Below are positions 10,545 through 20,465 of a DNA stretch of 64,000 nt, in pieces. A program made the translations under genes and the position numbers. Below the pieces are notes generated by a model that did not search any database, was not told the DNA's origin, and worked only from the letters and a program-made list of their open reading frames with translations. The first letter of the stretch is position 1. Every line of letters starts with the position of its first letter. The stretch lies in NCBI RefSeq assembly GCF_003943815.1, contig NZ_RJNA01000002.1, positions 76,070-140,069 on the forward strand, written 5' to 3'. The stretch comes from Streptococcus cristatus (lineage in GTDB: Bacteria > Bacillota > Bacilli > Lactobacillales > Streptococcaceae).

Positions 10545-11252
10545 TTATTTCAACTCCTGCAATTTTTCCCAGACAATCTCATAAACGTCTGTCAATTCAC
10601 CCAAGCCACGGCGGAAAACATCCTTGTCCATGTGGTTGCCATCTGCGTCCCACAAGCGGCAATTATCTGGCGAAAATTCGTCTGCCAAGATAATCTTGCC
10701 ATCCTTGTCAAAACCGAACTCTAGCTTAAAGTCAATCAATTTGAGACCAATCTCAGCAAACCAGGCTTTCAAAAATTCATTGATACGACGCGTTTCTTCC
10801 TTCAAGTAGGCAATCTGCTGGTCATCCGCAATTTTAAGGAATTTCACATGCTCATCATTGATGAACGGATCATCCAAATCATCATTTTTATAGTAAAATT
10901 CAACGATCGGCTCTTCCAGCTCGATTCCTTCTTCCACACCAAAACGTTTTGAAAAGGAACCAGCTGTGTAGTTGCGAAGTACGACTTCCAAGGGAATAAT
11001 GTCAACTTTTTTATTAAGCTGATCTGTATCTGAGATTTTCTCGATAAAATGCGTTGCTACACCGGCAGCGTTCAACTTTTCAAAGATAAAGGCTGAAATC
11101 TGATTATTTAACACTCCCTTGCCCGCAATCTGCTCCTTCTTGACACCGTTAAAAGCAGTCGCCTGATCCTTGTAGCGGGACAAAATCACCTGCTCATCTT
11201 CTGTCGCAAAAATATCCTTTGCTTTTCCCGAATATAACAACTTGTTTGACAT
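10545..11252 (-). CDS. purC: Phosphoribosylaminoimidazole-succinocarboxamide synthase
   Basis: 235 residues, the usual size. It joins aspartate to CAIR with ATP to give SAICAR. The N-terminal [11 protein letters not shown] is the ATP-binding strand-loop, and [16 protein letters not shown] and [22 protein letters not shown] are family signatures. It is the first gene of the purine operon, with a short leader of about 27 bases from the promoter at 11286-11314. Confidence 0.97.
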   Translation of the reverse strand: MSNKLLYSGKAKDIFATEDEQVILSRYKDQATAFNGVKKEQIAGKGVLNNQISAFIFEKLNAAGVATHFIEKISDTDQLNKKVDIIPLEVVLRNYTAGSFSKRFGVEEGIELEEPIVEFYYKNDDLDDPFINDEHVKFLKIADDQQIAYLKEETRRINEFLKAWFAEIGLKLIDFKLEFGFDKDGKIILADEFSPDNCRLWDADGNHMDKDVFRRGLGELTDVYEIVWEKLQELK

Positions 11253-11285
11253 TTTATTATTCGCCTTTCGTGTTTTTATGCTTTA

Positions 11286-11362
11286 AGTGTATCACTTTTA
11301 AATATATTTTACAAGTTTTCCCCGTACATTCTGGATACAAAAGCATGAAAAAGATTGGAAAT
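11286..11362 (-). promoter_or_regulatory. purC operon promoter with possible degenerate PurBox pair
   Basis: On the minus strand: TTGTAA (11309-11314), 17-base spacer, extended -10 TGA-TACACT (11286-11291). Upstream are two sequences resembling PurBoxes (consensus AWWWCCGAACWWT): ATTTCCAATCTTT at 11350-11362 (11 of 13) and, in the opposite orientation, AATGTACGGGGAA at 11318-11330 (9 of 13). The promoter is fairly secure; the PurBoxes are inferred from spacing and partial match. Confidence 0.5.
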
Positions 11363-11395
11363 ACAACATTTAAAAACTGGAAATATCTTGTTTCC

Positions 11396-11426
11396 ATACA
11401 AAAACAGGACTTTTTCAAGCCCTGTT
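11396..11426 (-). terminator. Terminator of glnR-glnA
   Basis: AACAGGGCTT-GAAA-AAGTCCTGTT forms a 10-bp stem (one G-U pair), followed by T-rich sequence, directly after the glnA stop on the minus strand. Confidence 0.8.
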
Positions 11427-11436
11427 CTAGAATTCA

Positions 11437-12783
11437 TTAATATAAGTCCAAATAATTATCAATTTCCCATTGGGAAACGAAGGTCGCATAGCTAGCCCAT
11501 TCAATCCGCTTGGCTTCAACAAAGCTAGTGTAAATATGGTTTCCTAAAGCTGCCTTGACTACCTCATCTTCAGTTAAAGCCTTAAGGGCATTGTGGAGAG
11601 TAGACGGCAGGTCTGTAATACCAGCTTCCTTGCGCTCCTCAGCTGTCATCACATAGATATTTTCCTCGATTGGAGCTGGCGCTTCGATTTTATTTTCCAC
11701 TCCATGCAGTCCCACTTCTAAGAGCACCGCCATAGCGATATAAGGATTGGCCATAGGGTCTACTGAACGCAACTCCAAGCGAGTTCCCATACCGCGCGAT
11801 GCCGGTACTCGAACCAAAGGTGAGCGATTTTGCCCAGCCCAAGCGATGTAAACTGGCGCTTCAAAGCCAGGCACCAAACGTTTATAAGAGTTGACAGTCG
11901 GATTCATGATAGCTGTATAGTTATAGGCATGCTTAATCAAACCGCCCAAGAAATAGTAGGCTGTCTCAGACAACTGCATTCCTTTTGGATCCTCTGGATC
12001 ATAAAACGCATTATTTCCATCTTGGTCAAAGAGGGACATATTGCAGTGCATACCAGAACCAGCAATACCAAACTTGGGCTTAGCCATAAAGGTCGCATAG
12101 AGGCCGTGCTTACGAGCGATGGTTTTCACCACCAACTTGAAAATCTGAATCTTATCACAAGCACGAAGCACTTCATCATACTTAAAGTCAATCTCGTGCT
12201 GACCGACTGCCACCTCATGGTGACTAGCTTCCACTTCAAATCCCATCTTAGTCAAAACATTGACAATTTCCCGACGAGTATTGTCTGCCAAGTCTGTCGG
12301 CGCCAAGTCAAAGTAGCCACCCTTGTCATTCACTTCCAGTGTCGGATCACCATTTTCATCCAATTTGAAAAGGAAAAATTCTGGCTCAGGACCAAGATTA
12401 AAAGACTTGAAGCCCAGTGCTTCCATATGTTTGAGAGCTCGCTTAAGGTTACTACGAGGATCTCCTGCAAAGGGAACATGTTCTGTCGTATAAACATCAC
12501 AGATCAAGCCTGCTACACTGCCATTTTCATCTCCCCAAGGAAAAACTGTCCAAGTATCCAAATCAGGATAAAGATACATGTCAGATTCATTGATCCGAAC
12601 AAATCCCTCAATGGACGAACCGTCAAACATAGCCTTATTTGATAAGACCTTTTCAAGCTGCTCATCCGTTGCTGGAATTTCAACGTTTTTCATGGTTCCC
12701 AAAATATCAGAGAACATCAGACGGATGAAAGTGACGTTTTTTTCTTTTACTTCGCGACGAATATCAGCTGCTGTAATGGGCAT
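11437..12783 (-). CDS. glnA: Type I glutamine synthetase
   Basis: 448 residues, typical of the Firmicute GSI-alpha form, which is feedback-inhibited rather than adenylylated. It makes glutamine from glutamate, ammonia and ATP in the cytoplasm. Motifs include [30 protein letters not shown], the ATP-binding [16 protein letters not shown] and [13 protein letters not shown]. It lies 30 bases after glnR, in the conserved glnRA operon, and is expected to be repressed by GlnR through the operator at 13235-13251. Confidence 0.97.
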   Translation of the reverse strand: MPITAADIRREVKEKNVTFIRLMFSDILGTMKNVEIPATDEQLEKVLSNKAMFDGSSIEGFVRINESDMYLYPDLDTWTVFPWGDENGSVAGLICDVYTTEHVPFAGDPRSNLKRALKHMEALGFKSFNLGPEPEFFLFKLDENGDPTLEVNDKGGYFDLAPTDLADNTRREIVNVLTKMGFEVEASHHEVAVGQHEIDFKYDEVLRACDKIQIFKLVVKTIARKHGLYATFMAKPKFGIAGSGMHCNMSLFDQDGNNAFYDPEDPKGMQLSETAYYFLGGLIKHAYNYTAIMNPTVNSYKRLVPGFEAPVYIAWAGQNRSPLVRVPASRGMGTRLELRSVDPMANPYIAMAVLLEVGLHGVENKIEAPAPIEENIYVMTAEERKEAGITDLPSTLHNALKALTEDEVVKAALGNHIYTSFVEAKRIEWASYATFVSQWEIDNYLDLY

Positions 12784-12813
12784 GGGTAACTCCTTATAGT
12801 TTTAAAAAATAGT

Positions 12814-13179
12814 TTATGGTCGACGCATGTGACCAAAGGTTGGCAGAGAAGAGCCAAAACGACCTTGCTGTAAAATATCATTGTGGAGAGCTCGACGGAC
12901 TTCCTTTTCGCTAATCGTTTTGTGGGATTTAGCTTCACGCTCAGCATATTTCTTTTTGATAGCAGCGATATTATAACCTTCAGAAATATAATCCTTAATT
13001 TCCAAAAGGCGGTCCATATCATTCAGGGAATACATTCGGCGATTGCCCTCATTCCGAAGGGGAGTGATGAGGTTTTGCTCCTCATAATATCGAATCTGAC
13101 GGGCAGATAAGTCCGTCAACTTCATAACGCTACCTATGGGAAAGACTGCCATATTTCGGCGAAACTCTTTTTCCTTCAT
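12814..13179 (-). CDS. glnR: MerR-family nitrogen repressor GlnR
   Basis: 121 residues. A winged-helix MerR DNA-binding domain occupies roughly residues 14-80 (MKLTDLSARQIRYYEEQNLI), followed by a dimerisation helix and the C-terminal tail FGSSLPTFGHMRRP, the region through which feedback-inhibited glutamine synthetase is known to activate GlnR. It is expected to repress its own operon and other nitrogen genes. A consensus operator and promoter lie directly upstream. Confidence 0.96.
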   Translation of the reverse strand: MKEKEFRRNMAVFPIGSVMKLTDLSARQIRYYEEQNLITPLRNEGNRRMYSLNDMDRLLEIKDYISEGYNIAAIKKKYAEREAKSHKTISEKEVRRALHNDILQQGRFGSSLPTFGHMRRP

Positions 13180-13199
13180 TTTTTTCCTCTCTATGCACT

Positions 13200-13251
13200 A
13201 TTATAACTAATTTTTTTTGTATGTCAACAATCAATGTGAGATTTTCTTACA
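13200..13251 (-). promoter_or_regulatory. glnR promoter with GlnR operator
   Basis: On the minus strand: TTGACA (13222-13227), 16-base spacer, TATAAT (13200-13205), all consensus. A full match to the TnrA/GlnR site TGTNA-N7-TNACA (TGTGA...TTACA) is at 13235-13251, seven bases upstream of the -35, consistent with autorepression. Confidence 0.88.
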
Positions 13252-13255
13252 CATT

Positions 13256-13780
13256 TTAATTTATAGACTTAAAGAAATTCTTAATTCTATCCACATCCGA
13301 ATTTACCACTATCGCGACAAAGACCCCCATAAAGGTTTCAAAAACTCTAGCAAAAACGTATAAAATAGTATCTTCCGGACTAATGGAGAGAGTGATAATC
13401 AGCATAGCTGAAACACCACCAATCACCCCAGCCTTATTGTTCATAGCAACATTGGTCATGATCGTCAGCATCGTACAGATTGGCACAAATACTAAGGTCA
13501 CCCAAAATTGGCCGTTCAATAAATTTCCCAACAGATAGAATAGCAAGGCATAAAAGCCCCCGACACTATTTCCTAAAATACGAGAAGTTCCGAAATGAAC
13601 ACTTTTATCAAAATCTTCTCGCAGGCTAAACACCGCTGTCAAAGCCCCAATTTGGAGCCCCTTCCAGCCAAACATACCAAAAATAAGTAGGACAATAAAG
13701 ACTGCTATCCCTGTTTTCATCGTCCTCATACCCAAGCGAAATTTTGATTTATCGAATTTATACTTACTAAAATAGCTCAT
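13256..13780 (-). CDS. Aromatic acid exporter family (DUF939-like) membrane protein
   Basis: 174 residues with about four hydrophobic segments: TGIAVFIVLLIFGMFGW, the LLFYLLGNLL region, WVTLVFVPICTML and GVSAMLIITLS. The short N-terminal FRLGMRTMKTG and the motif SLREDFDKSVHFGTSRILGN fit the YgaE/ArAE_1 (FUSC-like) family of putative aromatic acid exporters. The substrate is not known. It sits just upstream of glnR on the same strand; the glnR promoter lies between them, so the two are probably separate transcripts. Confidence 0.75.
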   Translation of the reverse strand: MSYFSKYKFDKSKFRLGMRTMKTGIAVFIVLLIFGMFGWKGLQIGALTAVFSLREDFDKSVHFGTSRILGNSVGGFYALLFYLLGNLLNGQFWVTLVFVPICTMLTIMTNVAMNNKAGVIGGVSAMLIITLSISPEDTILYVFARVFETFMGVFVAIVVNSDVDRIKNFFKSIN

Positions 13781-13982
13781 GCTTTTTCCTTTTTAAAAGT
13801 AAACTATCTTTATTCTAACATATTTTCTAACAAAAAGGCTCTGTCCATCGAGTTTATTGTCTATATCCTACAAGGATGCATAGCCAGCTTCTACTGTATT
13901 TCTAACTATATTTCCCATTATTGATTACTCATTAGGAAAATAGAAGCCAAAAATCCATTTCCTCAGAAGCCTACAAGGACAA
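13781..13982. other. Intergenic stretch without recognised genes
   Basis: Nothing coding was seen here. The sequence is AT-rich and lies between the DUF939-like gene start and the old pgk terminator. No insertion-sequence ends, repeats or RNA structure could be supported. Confidence 0.5.
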
Positions 13983-14009
13983 AAGAAAAAGAGTTGGTTA
14001 CCCAACTCT
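13983..14009 (-). terminator. Terminator behind the duplicated pgk tail
   Basis: GAGTTGG-GTAA-CCAACTC followed by TTTTTCTTTT on the minus strand: a good Rho-independent terminator, 15 bases past the stop codon of the pgk remnant. It was probably the original pgk terminator. Confidence 0.8.
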
Positions 14010-14023
14010 TTCCGTTTCAAAGA

Positions 14024-14095
14024 TTATTTTTCAGTCAAAGCTGCAAGCCCTGGAAGAACTTTACCTTCAAGGAGTTCCATTGAGGCACCACCACC
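14024..14095 (-). pseudogene. Duplicated 3' end of pgk (last 23 codons plus stop)
   Basis: Read on the minus strand this encodes [23 protein letters not shown] and a stop, exactly the C-terminal peptide of the intact pgk ending at 14211. About 15 of 24 codons differ, and every difference is silent. It has no start and no upstream gene body: homology stops abruptly at 14096. The silent-only divergence means this tail evolved as part of a functional pgk elsewhere; it is not a recent local copy. Confidence 0.85.
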
Positions 14096-14116
14096 GCGTC
14101 ACAAATACCTCCACTA

Positions 14117-14193
14117 CACAAAAAGGTGACATAGCCACCTTTTCGTTAACGTTTCAGTTTTGTTCCTTTTTCTACAAAATCAGGATTTTGTAG
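14117..14193 (-). terminator. Hairpins in the insert between the two pgk ends
   Basis: Two structures occupy the 115 bases between the two pgk 3' ends. AAAAGGTG...CACCTTTT (14121-14143) is followed by T on the minus strand and looks like a terminator. CTACAAAATC-AG-GATTTTGTAG (14172-14193) is a perfect inverted repeat with 10-base arms. Confidence 0.6.
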
Positions 14194-14210
14194 AGACTAA
14201 CGGGCTGAAA

Positions 14211-15410
14211 TTATTTTTCTGTAAGTGCAGCCAAACCTGGCAATACTTTACCTTCAAGAAGCTCCATAGAAGCGCCTCCGCCCGTACTAATCCATGAGAA
14301 CTTGTCTGCACGACCAAGGTTGATGGCTGCGGCAGCTGAGTCACCACCACCGATGATTGATTTCACGCCTGGTTGTTTCACGATAGCGTCCATCACACCG
14401 ATTGTACCAGCTTGGAAGTCAGGGTTTTCAAACACACCCATTGGTCCGTTCCATACAACTGTTTTCGCATCAGTCAAGGCTTCGTCAAATTTAGCGATAG
14501 ATTTAGGACCGATATCCAAACCAAGGAAGCCTGGATCTACTGCTTCACCTTCAGTATCTTTCACTTCAGTGTAGTCTGCAAATGCGTTTGCTTCTTTTGA
14601 GTCAACTGGTAAGATCAATTTGCCGTTTGCTTTTTCAAGAAGAGCTTTAGCAACATCCAATTTGTCTTCTTCTACAAGTGAGTTACCGATTTCGATACCT
14701 TGCGCTTTGTAGAATGTGTAAGTCATACCACCACCGATAAGGACTTTATCAGCTTTTTCAAGCAAGTTTTCGATAACACCGATCTTGTCTGAAACTTTTG
14801 AACCACCAAGAATGGCTACGAATGGGCGTTCTGGAGCTTCAACTGCTTCTTGGATGTAGGCAATTTCGTTTTCAAGAAGGAATCCAGCAACAGCTTTTTC
14901 AACGTTTGCTGAGATACCAACATTAGATGCGTGTGCACGGTGAGCTGTACCGAATGCATCGTTTACGAAGATACCATCTCCAAGTGATGCCCAGTATTTA
15001 CCAAGTTCAGGATCATTTTTAGATTCTTTCTTGCCATCAACATCTTCGAAACGAGTGTTTTCAACCAAGAGAACTTGTCCATCTTCAAGAGCGTTAACAG
15101 CTGCTTCCAATTCAGCACCACGTGTAACGCCTGGGATAAATTTAACTTCTTGACCCAATTTAGTAGCCAAATCAGCAGCTACAGGAGCAAGTGATTTACC
15201 TTCTTTATCTGCTTCTTCTTTTACACGTCCAAGGTGAGAGAAGAGGATAGCACGTCCACCTTGTTCAAGGATGTACTTGATAGTTGGAAGTGCTGCAGTG
15301 ATACGGTTGTCGTTAGTAATCACGCCATCTTTTACAGGAACGTTGAAATCAACACGAACGAGAACTTTTTTCCCTTTCAAGTCAACGTCTTTAACAGTCA
15401 ATTTTGCCAT
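14211..15410 (-). CDS. pgk: Phosphoglycerate kinase
   Basis: 399 residues. It catalyses the first ATP-forming step of glycolysis, 1,3-bisphosphoglycerate plus ADP to 3-phosphoglycerate plus ATP. Signatures are [12 protein letters not shown] near the N-terminus, [22 protein letters not shown] and the nucleotide-binding [11 protein letters not shown] and [18 protein letters not shown] precedes the ATG. An extended -10 promoter lies about 34 bases upstream, so it is transcribed separately from gap. The 3' end is unusual in that a diverged copy of its last codons follows. Confidence 0.98.
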   Translation of the reverse strand: MAKLTVKDVDLKGKKVLVRVDFNVPVKDGVITNDNRITAALPTIKYILEQGGRAILFSHLGRVKEEADKEGKSLAPVAADLATKLGQEVKFIPGVTRGAELEAAVNALEDGQVLLVENTRFEDVDGKKESKNDPELGKYWASLGDGIFVNDAFGTAHRAHASNVGISANVEKAVAGFLLENEIAYIQEAVEAPERPFVAILGGSKVSDKIGVIENLLEKADKVLIGGGMTYTFYKAQGIEIGNSLVEEDKLDVAKALLEKANGKLILPVDSKEANAFADYTEVKDTEGEAVDPGFLGLDIGPKSIAKFDEALTDAKTVVWNGPMGVFENPDFQAGTIGVMDAIVKQPGVKSIIGGGDSAAAAINLGRADKFSWISTGGGASMELLEGKVLPGLAALTEK

Positions 15411-15443
15411 TAGATATGACTCCTTCTTTTTTTATACGTGTTA

Positions 15444-15452
15444 ATTATATCA
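15444..15452 (-). promoter_or_regulatory. pgk extended -10 promoter
   Basis: TGA-TATAAT on the minus strand (TATAAT at 15444-15449). No good -35 hexamer is seen at the usual spacing. Confidence 0.6.
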
Positions 15453-15611
15453 CAAAATCTACAAAAGTGATAGTAAAAATTCATGGCTTTTCCTTTTCTC
15501 CAATCAAAGATAGATGAAAGACTACACGATTCACATTTTTCTGATAAATGCTAATGATGTTGCATGAGCAGGGTGATTTCCAATAGCCACTCCTTCAAGC
15601 TGTTCTGTAAA

Positions 15612-15640
15612 ACAAAAAAGAGATCCATTCGGATCTCTTC
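15612..15640 (-). terminator. Terminator of gap
   Basis: AGAGATCC-GAAT-GGATCTCT followed by TTTTTTG on the minus strand, 15 bases after the gap stop. Confidence 0.88.
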
Positions 15641-15654
15641 TACATACAATTGAA

Positions 15655-16662
15655 TTATTTAGCGATTTTTGCAAAGTATTCAAGAGTACGTACAAGTTGT
15701 GCAGTGTAAGACATTTCGTTGTCGTACCATGATACAACTTTAACCAATTGTTTACCGTCAACGTCAAGAACTTTAGTTTGAGTTGCGTCGAACAATGAAC
15801 CGTAAGACATACCTACGATATCTGAAGATACGATTGGATCTTCTGTGTAACCGTATGATTCGTTAGCTGCTGCTTTCATAGCTGCATTTACTTCATCAAC
15901 AGTAACGTTCTTTTCAAGAACTGCTACCAACTCAGTAACTGATCCAGTTGGTGTTGGAACGCGTTGTGCAGAACCATCAAGTTTACCGTTCAATTCTGGG
16001 ATTACAAGACCGATAGCCTTAGCAGCACCAGTTGAGTTAGGAACGATGTTAGCAGCACCAGCGCGAGCACGACGAAGGTCACCACCACGGTGTGGTCCGT
16101 CAAGGATCATTTGGTCACCAGTGTAAGCGTGGATAGTAGTCATCAATCCTTCTACAACACCAAATTTGTCTTGAAGTGCTTTAGCCATTGGAGCCAAACA
16201 GTTTGTAGTACATGAAGCACCTGAGATAACTGTTTCAGTACCATCAAGAACGTCGTGGTTAGTGTTAAATACGATTGTTTTAACATCGTTTCCACCAGGA
16301 GCAGTGATAACAACTTTCTTAGCTCCACCTTTAAGGTGTTTTTCAGCAGCGTCTTTCTTAGCAAAGAAACCAGTTGCTTCAAGAACGATTTCTACACCGT
16401 CAGTAGCCCAATCAATTTGTTCTGGATCACGTTCAGCAGAAACTTTAACGAACTTACCGTTAACTTCGAATCCACCTTCTTTAACTTCAACAGTACCATC
16501 GAAACGACCTTGAGTTGTGTCGTATTTCAACAAGTGTGCAAGCATAACTGGATCTGTAAGGTCGTTGATGCGAGTAACTTCAACACCTTCTACGTTTTGG
16601 ATACGACGGAAAGCAAGACGACCGATACGACCGAAACCGTTAATACCAACTTTAACTACCAT
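15655..16662 (-). CDS. gap: Glyceraldehyde-3-phosphate dehydrogenase, NAD-dependent
   Basis: 335 residues. The Rossmann motif [16 protein letters not shown] is at the N-terminus and the catalytic Cys151 is in [12 protein letters not shown]. It oxidises glyceraldehyde-3-phosphate in glycolysis; in streptococci the protein is also found on the cell surface. The start is ATG 16662 (MVVKVGIN), preceded by AAGGAGGAAATCACTA, rather than the longer in-frame start at 16734, which lies upstream of the ribosome site. It has its own promoter and terminator. Confidence 0.98.
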   Translation of the reverse strand: MVVKVGINGFGRIGRLAFRRIQNVEGVEVTRINDLTDPVMLAHLLKYDTTQGRFDGTVEVKEGGFEVNGKFVKVSAERDPEQIDWATDGVEIVLEATGFFAKKDAAEKHLKGGAKKVVITAPGGNDVKTIVFNTNHDVLDGTETVISGASCTTNCLAPMAKALQDKFGVVEGLMTTIHAYTGDQMILDGPHRGGDLRRARAGAANIVPNSTGAAKAIGLVIPELNGKLDGSAQRVPTPTGSVTELVAVLEKNVTVDEVNAAMKAAANESYGYTEDPIVSSDIVGMSYGSLFDATQTKVLDVDGKQLVKVVSWYDNEMSYTAQLVRTLEYFAKIAK

Positions 16663-16748
16663 TAGTGATTTCCTCCTTATGAAAATCAAAAAAAATTTTA
16701 TGTGAAAAGAGTAACTTGAATCACTACAAATCACCTTTCAACATATCT

Positions 16749-16777
16749 ATTATATACCTTATTGAGCAAAATTGCAA
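16749..16777 (-). promoter_or_regulatory. gap promoter
   Basis: TTGCAA (16772-16777), 17-base spacer, TATAAT (16749-16754) on the minus strand; the predicted leader is about 80 bases. Confidence 0.8.
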
Positions 16778-16863
16778 CTGATTTCATTATTATTAACAAG
16801 TAACAAATTTTCTTTCATGTATTTTCGATATTTTTCATAAATTCCATATTTTGATTCCATAAA

Positions 16864-16890
16864 GAAAAAACGCCCGCTAGAAGCGAGCGT
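16864..16890 (-). terminator. Terminator of fusA
   Basis: ACGCTCGC-TTCTA-GCGGGCGT (one G-U pair) followed by TTTTTTC on the minus strand. Confidence 0.88.
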
Positions 16891-16901
16891 CATGTAGTGA
16901 A

Positions 16902-18980
16902 TTATTCACCACGGTGTTTCTTAATGATTTCTTCTTGTACTGATTTAGGTACATCTTCGTAGTGGTCAAATACCATCATGAAGGTACCACGTCCTTGTGT
17001 TGCAGAACGAAGAACAGTCGCATAACCAAACATTTCAGCAAGTGGAACATAAGCACGAACGATTTGGCTGTTACCATGTGCTTCCATACCGTCAACACGT
17101 CCACGACGAGCTGTTACGTGACCCATAACATCACCAAGGTTTTCTTCGGGAACAGTGATGGTTACAAGCATCATTGGCTCAAGGATAGCTGGTTGTGCAG
17201 TCTTAGCAGCTTCTTTCAAAGCAAGTGAAGCCGCAACCTTGAAGGCTGTTTCAGATGAGTCGACATCGTGGTATGAACCATCGTAAAGTTTAGCTTTCAC
17301 GTCAACGATTGGGTAGCCAGCAAGGACACCATTCGCCATTGACTCAATCAAACCTTTTTCAACCGCTGGGATGAATTCACGAGGAACCACACCACCGACG
17401 ATAGCATTTTCAAACTCGAAGCCTTTTCCTTCTTCGTTTGGAGTAAATTCAATCCATACATCACCGAATTGACCTTTACCACCAGACTGGCGTTTGAAGA
17501 ATCCACGTGCTTGAGTAGAAGCGCGGAATGTTTCACGGTAAGATACTTGAGGAGCACCTACGTTTGCTTCAACCTTGAACTCACGACGCATACGGTCAAC
17601 AAGGACATCCAAGTGAAGCTCACCCATACCAGAGATAACTGTTTCACCAGTTTCAACGTTTGTTTCAACGCGGAATGTTGGATCTTCTTCAGCCAATTTT
17701 TGAAGGGCAATACCCATCTTGTCTTGGTCTGCTTTAGATTTTGGCTCAACCATCAATTGGATCACTGGTTCTGGAACGTTGATTGACTCAAGGATGATTT
17801 TAGCTTTTTCATCTGTCAATGAATCACCAGTAGTTGTATCCTTCAAACCAATAGCAGCTGCAATATCACCAGCATAAACGGTTTCGATTTCTTGGCGACT
17901 ATTGGCATGTAATTGCACAAGACGTCCGATGCGCTCACGTTTACCTTTCGAAGTGTTCATTACGTAAGAACCTGATTGAAGTACACCTGAGTAAACACGG
18001 AAGAATGTCAAACGACCTACGAATGGGTCAGTCATGATCTTGAAGGCAAGAGCTGCGAATGGCTCTTCATCAGATGCAGGACGAGTTTCTTCTTCGTCTG
18101 TATCTGGGTTGATACCTTTGATCGCTGGGATGTCAAGTGGGCTTGGAAGGTAATCGATAACCGCATCAAGCATCAATTGAACACCCTTGTTCTTGAAGGC
18201 AGAACCACACAATACTGGGAAGAATTCAACATTGATTGTTGCTTTACGGATACCAGCTTTCAATTCTTCGTTAGTGATTTCTTCACCCTCAAGGTACTTC
18301 ATCATCAATTCTTCATCAGTTTCAGCAACTGCTTCCACCAATTTTTCACGATATTCTTGAGCTTGGTCAAGGTACTCAGCTGGAATATCTTCTTCAAGAA
18401 TATCTGTACCAAGGTCGTTGGTATAGATTTCAGCTTTCATCTTGATCAAGTCGATGATACCACGGAAGTCATCTTCAGCACCGATTGGCAATTGAATTGG
18501 ATGAGCATTTGCTTGAAGACGGTCGTGAAGAGTGCTTACTGAGTAAAGGAAGTCAGCACCGATTTTGTCCATTTTGTTAGCAAATACGATACGTGGAACT
18601 CCGTACTCAGTTGCTTGGCGCCAAACTGTTTCAGTTTGAGGCTCAACACCTGATTGTGAATCAAGAACGGTAACCGCACCATCCAATACACGAAGAGAGC
18701 GTTGTACTTCGATTGTGAAGTCCACGTGTCCTGGTGTGTCGATGATGTTTACGCGGTGGTTGTTCCATTGAGCTGTTGTCGCAGCAGATGTGATAGTGAT
18801 ACCACGTTCTTGCTCTTGCTCCATCCAGTCCATTTGTGACGCACCTTCGTGAGTTTCACCGATTTTGTGGATTTTACCAGTATAGTAAAGGATACGCTCA
18901 GTTGTAGTTGTCTTACCAGCATCGACGTGAGCCATGATACCGATATTACGAGTTTTTTCAAGTGAAAATTCGCGTGCCAT
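16902..18980 (-). CDS. fusA: Elongation factor G
   Basis: 692 residues. This GTPase drives ribosomal translocation and, with RRF, ribosome recycling. The G-domain motifs are complete: [20 protein letters not shown] (P-loop), RGITI (switch), DTPGHVDF and NKMD. Domain IV/V sequence follows, ending in a Lys-rich tail. It belongs to the str group with rpsL and rpsG. A terminator after rpsG and an extended -10 just before fusA suggest largely independent transcription. Confidence 0.98.
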   Translation of the reverse strand: MAREFSLEKTRNIGIMAHVDAGKTTTTERILYYTGKIHKIGETHEGASQMDWMEQEQERGITITSAATTAQWNNHRVNIIDTPGHVDFTIEVQRSLRVLDGAVTVLDSQSGVEPQTETVWRQATEYGVPRIVFANKMDKIGADFLYSVSTLHDRLQANAHPIQLPIGAEDDFRGIIDLIKMKAEIYTNDLGTDILEEDIPAEYLDQAQEYREKLVEAVAETDEELMMKYLEGEEITNEELKAGIRKATINVEFFPVLCGSAFKNKGVQLMLDAVIDYLPSPLDIPAIKGINPDTDEEETRPASDEEPFAALAFKIMTDPFVGRLTFFRVYSGVLQSGSYVMNTSKGKRERIGRLVQLHANSRQEIETVYAGDIAAAIGLKDTTTGDSLTDEKAKIILESINVPEPVIQLMVEPKSKADQDKMGIALQKLAEEDPTFRVETNVETGETVISGMGELHLDVLVDRMRREFKVEANVGAPQVSYRETFRASTQARGFFKRQSGGKGQFGDVWIEFTPNEEGKGFEFENAIVGGVVPREFIPAVEKGLIESMANGVLAGYPIVDVKAKLYDGSYHDVDSSETAFKVAASLALKEAAKTAQPAILEPMMLVTITVPEENLGDVMGHVTARRGRVDGMEAHGNSQIVRAYVPLAEMFGYATVLRSATQGRGTFMMVFDHYEDVPKSVQEEIIKKHRGE

Positions 18981-19016
18981 GAGGTTAGTTTCTCCTATTT
19001 TTTTATTTTACAATCT

Positions 19017-19025
19017 ATTATAACA
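19017..19025 (-). promoter_or_regulatory. fusA extended -10 promoter
   Basis: TGT-TATAAT on the minus strand directly after the rpsG terminator; no clear -35 hexamer. Confidence 0.55.
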
Positions 19026-19031
19026 TTATTT

Positions 19032-19061
19032 AGAAAAAACGGATAGGCAGGACCTACCCGT
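19032..19061 (-). terminator. Terminator between rpsG and fusA
   Basis: ACGGGTAGG-TCCTG-CCTATCCGT (one G-U pair) followed by TTTTTTC on the minus strand. It lies about 200 bases after rpsG; those 200 bases show no gene. Confidence 0.8.
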
Positions 19062-19258
19062 TCTCAATGTTTATCTTGTTTTTTGTTGGTTTCAACTTAC
19101 AAGACGATCAGTTGAATTATAGCTCAGAATAATATTTTTAGCTAATTTGAACCCGAGCGAGGCCCTGCGCAAAAAAGACAAACTGCTTTGTGTTCTTCAA
19201 ACACTGCATCAGTTTCCTATTTTTGCCTTGTGCCTTTAGCGCCCTTGGTATCATGATC

Positions 19259-19729
19259 TTACCAACGGAAGTGTGCGAAGGCACGGTTAGCTTCAGCCAT
19301 ACGGTGAGTATCTTCGCGTTTCTTAACTGCTGCACCAGTGTTGTTAGCAGCATCCATGATTTCTTTTGCAAGACGATCTTGCATAGTATGTTCACCACGA
19401 CCACGTGAAATTGTTACCAACCAACGAAGTCCAAGTGTAGTACGACGTTCTGGACGAACTTCAACCGGTACTTGGTAGTTTGAACCACCGACACGGCGTG
19501 CACGTACTTCAAGAACAGGCATGATGTTTTCCATCGCTGTTTCAAATACTTCAAGTGCATCATTTCCAGTAGCTTCTTTGATTTGCTCAAAAGCTCCGTA
19601 AACGATAGAAGCTGCTGTACCACGCTTACCATCAAGCATAACGCGGTTGATAAGACGAGTAACTAATTGTGAATTGTAAAGCGGATCTGGCAATACTTCG
19701 CGCTTAGGCGCACGGTTTTTACGACTCAT
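19259..19729 (-). CDS. rpsG: 30S ribosomal protein S7
   Basis: 156 residues, standard length. It is a primary 16S rRNA binder that nucleates the head of the small subunit and contacts tRNA at the E site. The sequence is typical ([18 protein letters not shown] at the start, [32 protein letters not shown]). It lies 19 bases after rpsL and is cotranscribed with it. Confidence 0.98.
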   Translation of the reverse strand: MSRKNRAPKREVLPDPLYNSQLVTRLINRVMLDGKRGTAASIVYGAFEQIKEATGNDALEVFETAMENIMPVLEVRARRVGGSNYQVPVEVRPERRTTLGLRWLVTISRGRGEHTMQDRLAKEIMDAANNTGAAVKKREDTHRMAEANRAFAHFRW

Positions 19730-19748
19730 TTATCTTTATCCCCTTTCT

Positions 19749-20162
19749 TTATGCTTTTGGACGCTTAGTACCGTATTTAGAACGGCCTTGCTTACGGTCA
19801 GTAACACCTGCTGTATCAAGTGCACCACGAACGATATGGTAACGTACCCCTGGAAGGTCTTTTACACGTCCACCACGAAGAAGCACTACGCTGTGCTCTT
19901 GCAAGTTGTGTCCGATACCTGGGATGTAAGCTGTAACTTCGATCAAGTTGCTCAAACGTACACGGGCAAATTTACGAAGGGCTGAGTTAGGCTTCTTAGG
20001 TGTCATAGTTCCGACACGAGTTGCAACACCACGTTTTTGTGGTGAAGATACGTTTGTTTGAACTTTTTTGTGGCTGTTGTAACCAACGTTCAAAGCTGGT
20101 GATTTAGATTTTTCTACTTTTGATTTACGCGGTTTGCGAACCAATTGGTTAATTGTAGGCAT
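19749..20162 (-). CDS. rpsL: 30S ribosomal protein S12
   Basis: 137 residues. It lies at the decoding centre and affects accuracy. The conserved [17 protein letters not shown] and [14 protein letters not shown] segments hold the lysines that are the usual sites of streptomycin resistance; they have the normal sensitive-type residues here ([14 protein letters not shown]). It is the first gene of the rpsL-rpsG transcript, with a leader of about 130 bases. Confidence 0.98.
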   Translation of the reverse strand: MPTINQLVRKPRKSKVEKSKSPALNVGYNSHKKVQTNVSSPQKRGVATRVGTMTPKKPNSALRKFARVRLSNLIEVTAYIPGIGHNLQEHSVVLLRGGRVKDLPGVRYHIVRGALDTAGVTDRKQGRSKYGTKRPKA

Positions 20163-20327
20163 CTACATTCTCCTGTATTTTTTTAATTTTGGTGATGATA
20201 CACTTGGTGACAGCTACCATCTGTGTGTACTTTTGCAACATTTGTCAGCACGTCTCTGTACACTTTTGAGAGACCAAAAGTAAAAAGTACCGTTTATCAT
20301 TGTAACACAGAAGCATATCCTCGTCAA
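20163..20327 (-). promoter_or_regulatory. rpsL promoter and structured leader
   Basis: On the minus strand: TTGACG (20322-20327), 17-base spacer, TACAAT (20299-20304) with an upstream TG. The leader of about 130 bases holds a CTTTTG...CAAAAG hairpin (20263-20280) and a TGGTAG...ACCA segment near the start codon. It could be a site of feedback by a ribosomal protein, but no known binding site was recognised. The rest of the interval up to 20465 shows no gene. Confidence 0.65.
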
Positions 20328-20465
20328 TAGGTTTTCTTAATTTTTGACTTATCTTCACTTCTTAATCAACCTTTTGCTTGATTATTATCATCTTAAAGAT
20401 CTGAAAATATGCTACAACAGATTGTTGATAAACACTTAAATACTAATCAAAATATGTATTCAATT

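Noticed and set aside
11253..11395. Purine riboswitch ahead of purC
   Set aside because: The predicted leader is only about 27 bases and no purine aptamer core was seen; control by PurR is more likely.
11830..12642. 270-codon plus-strand open frame antisense to glnA
   Set aside because: Shadow frame caused by codon bias of glnA; peptide has no known features.
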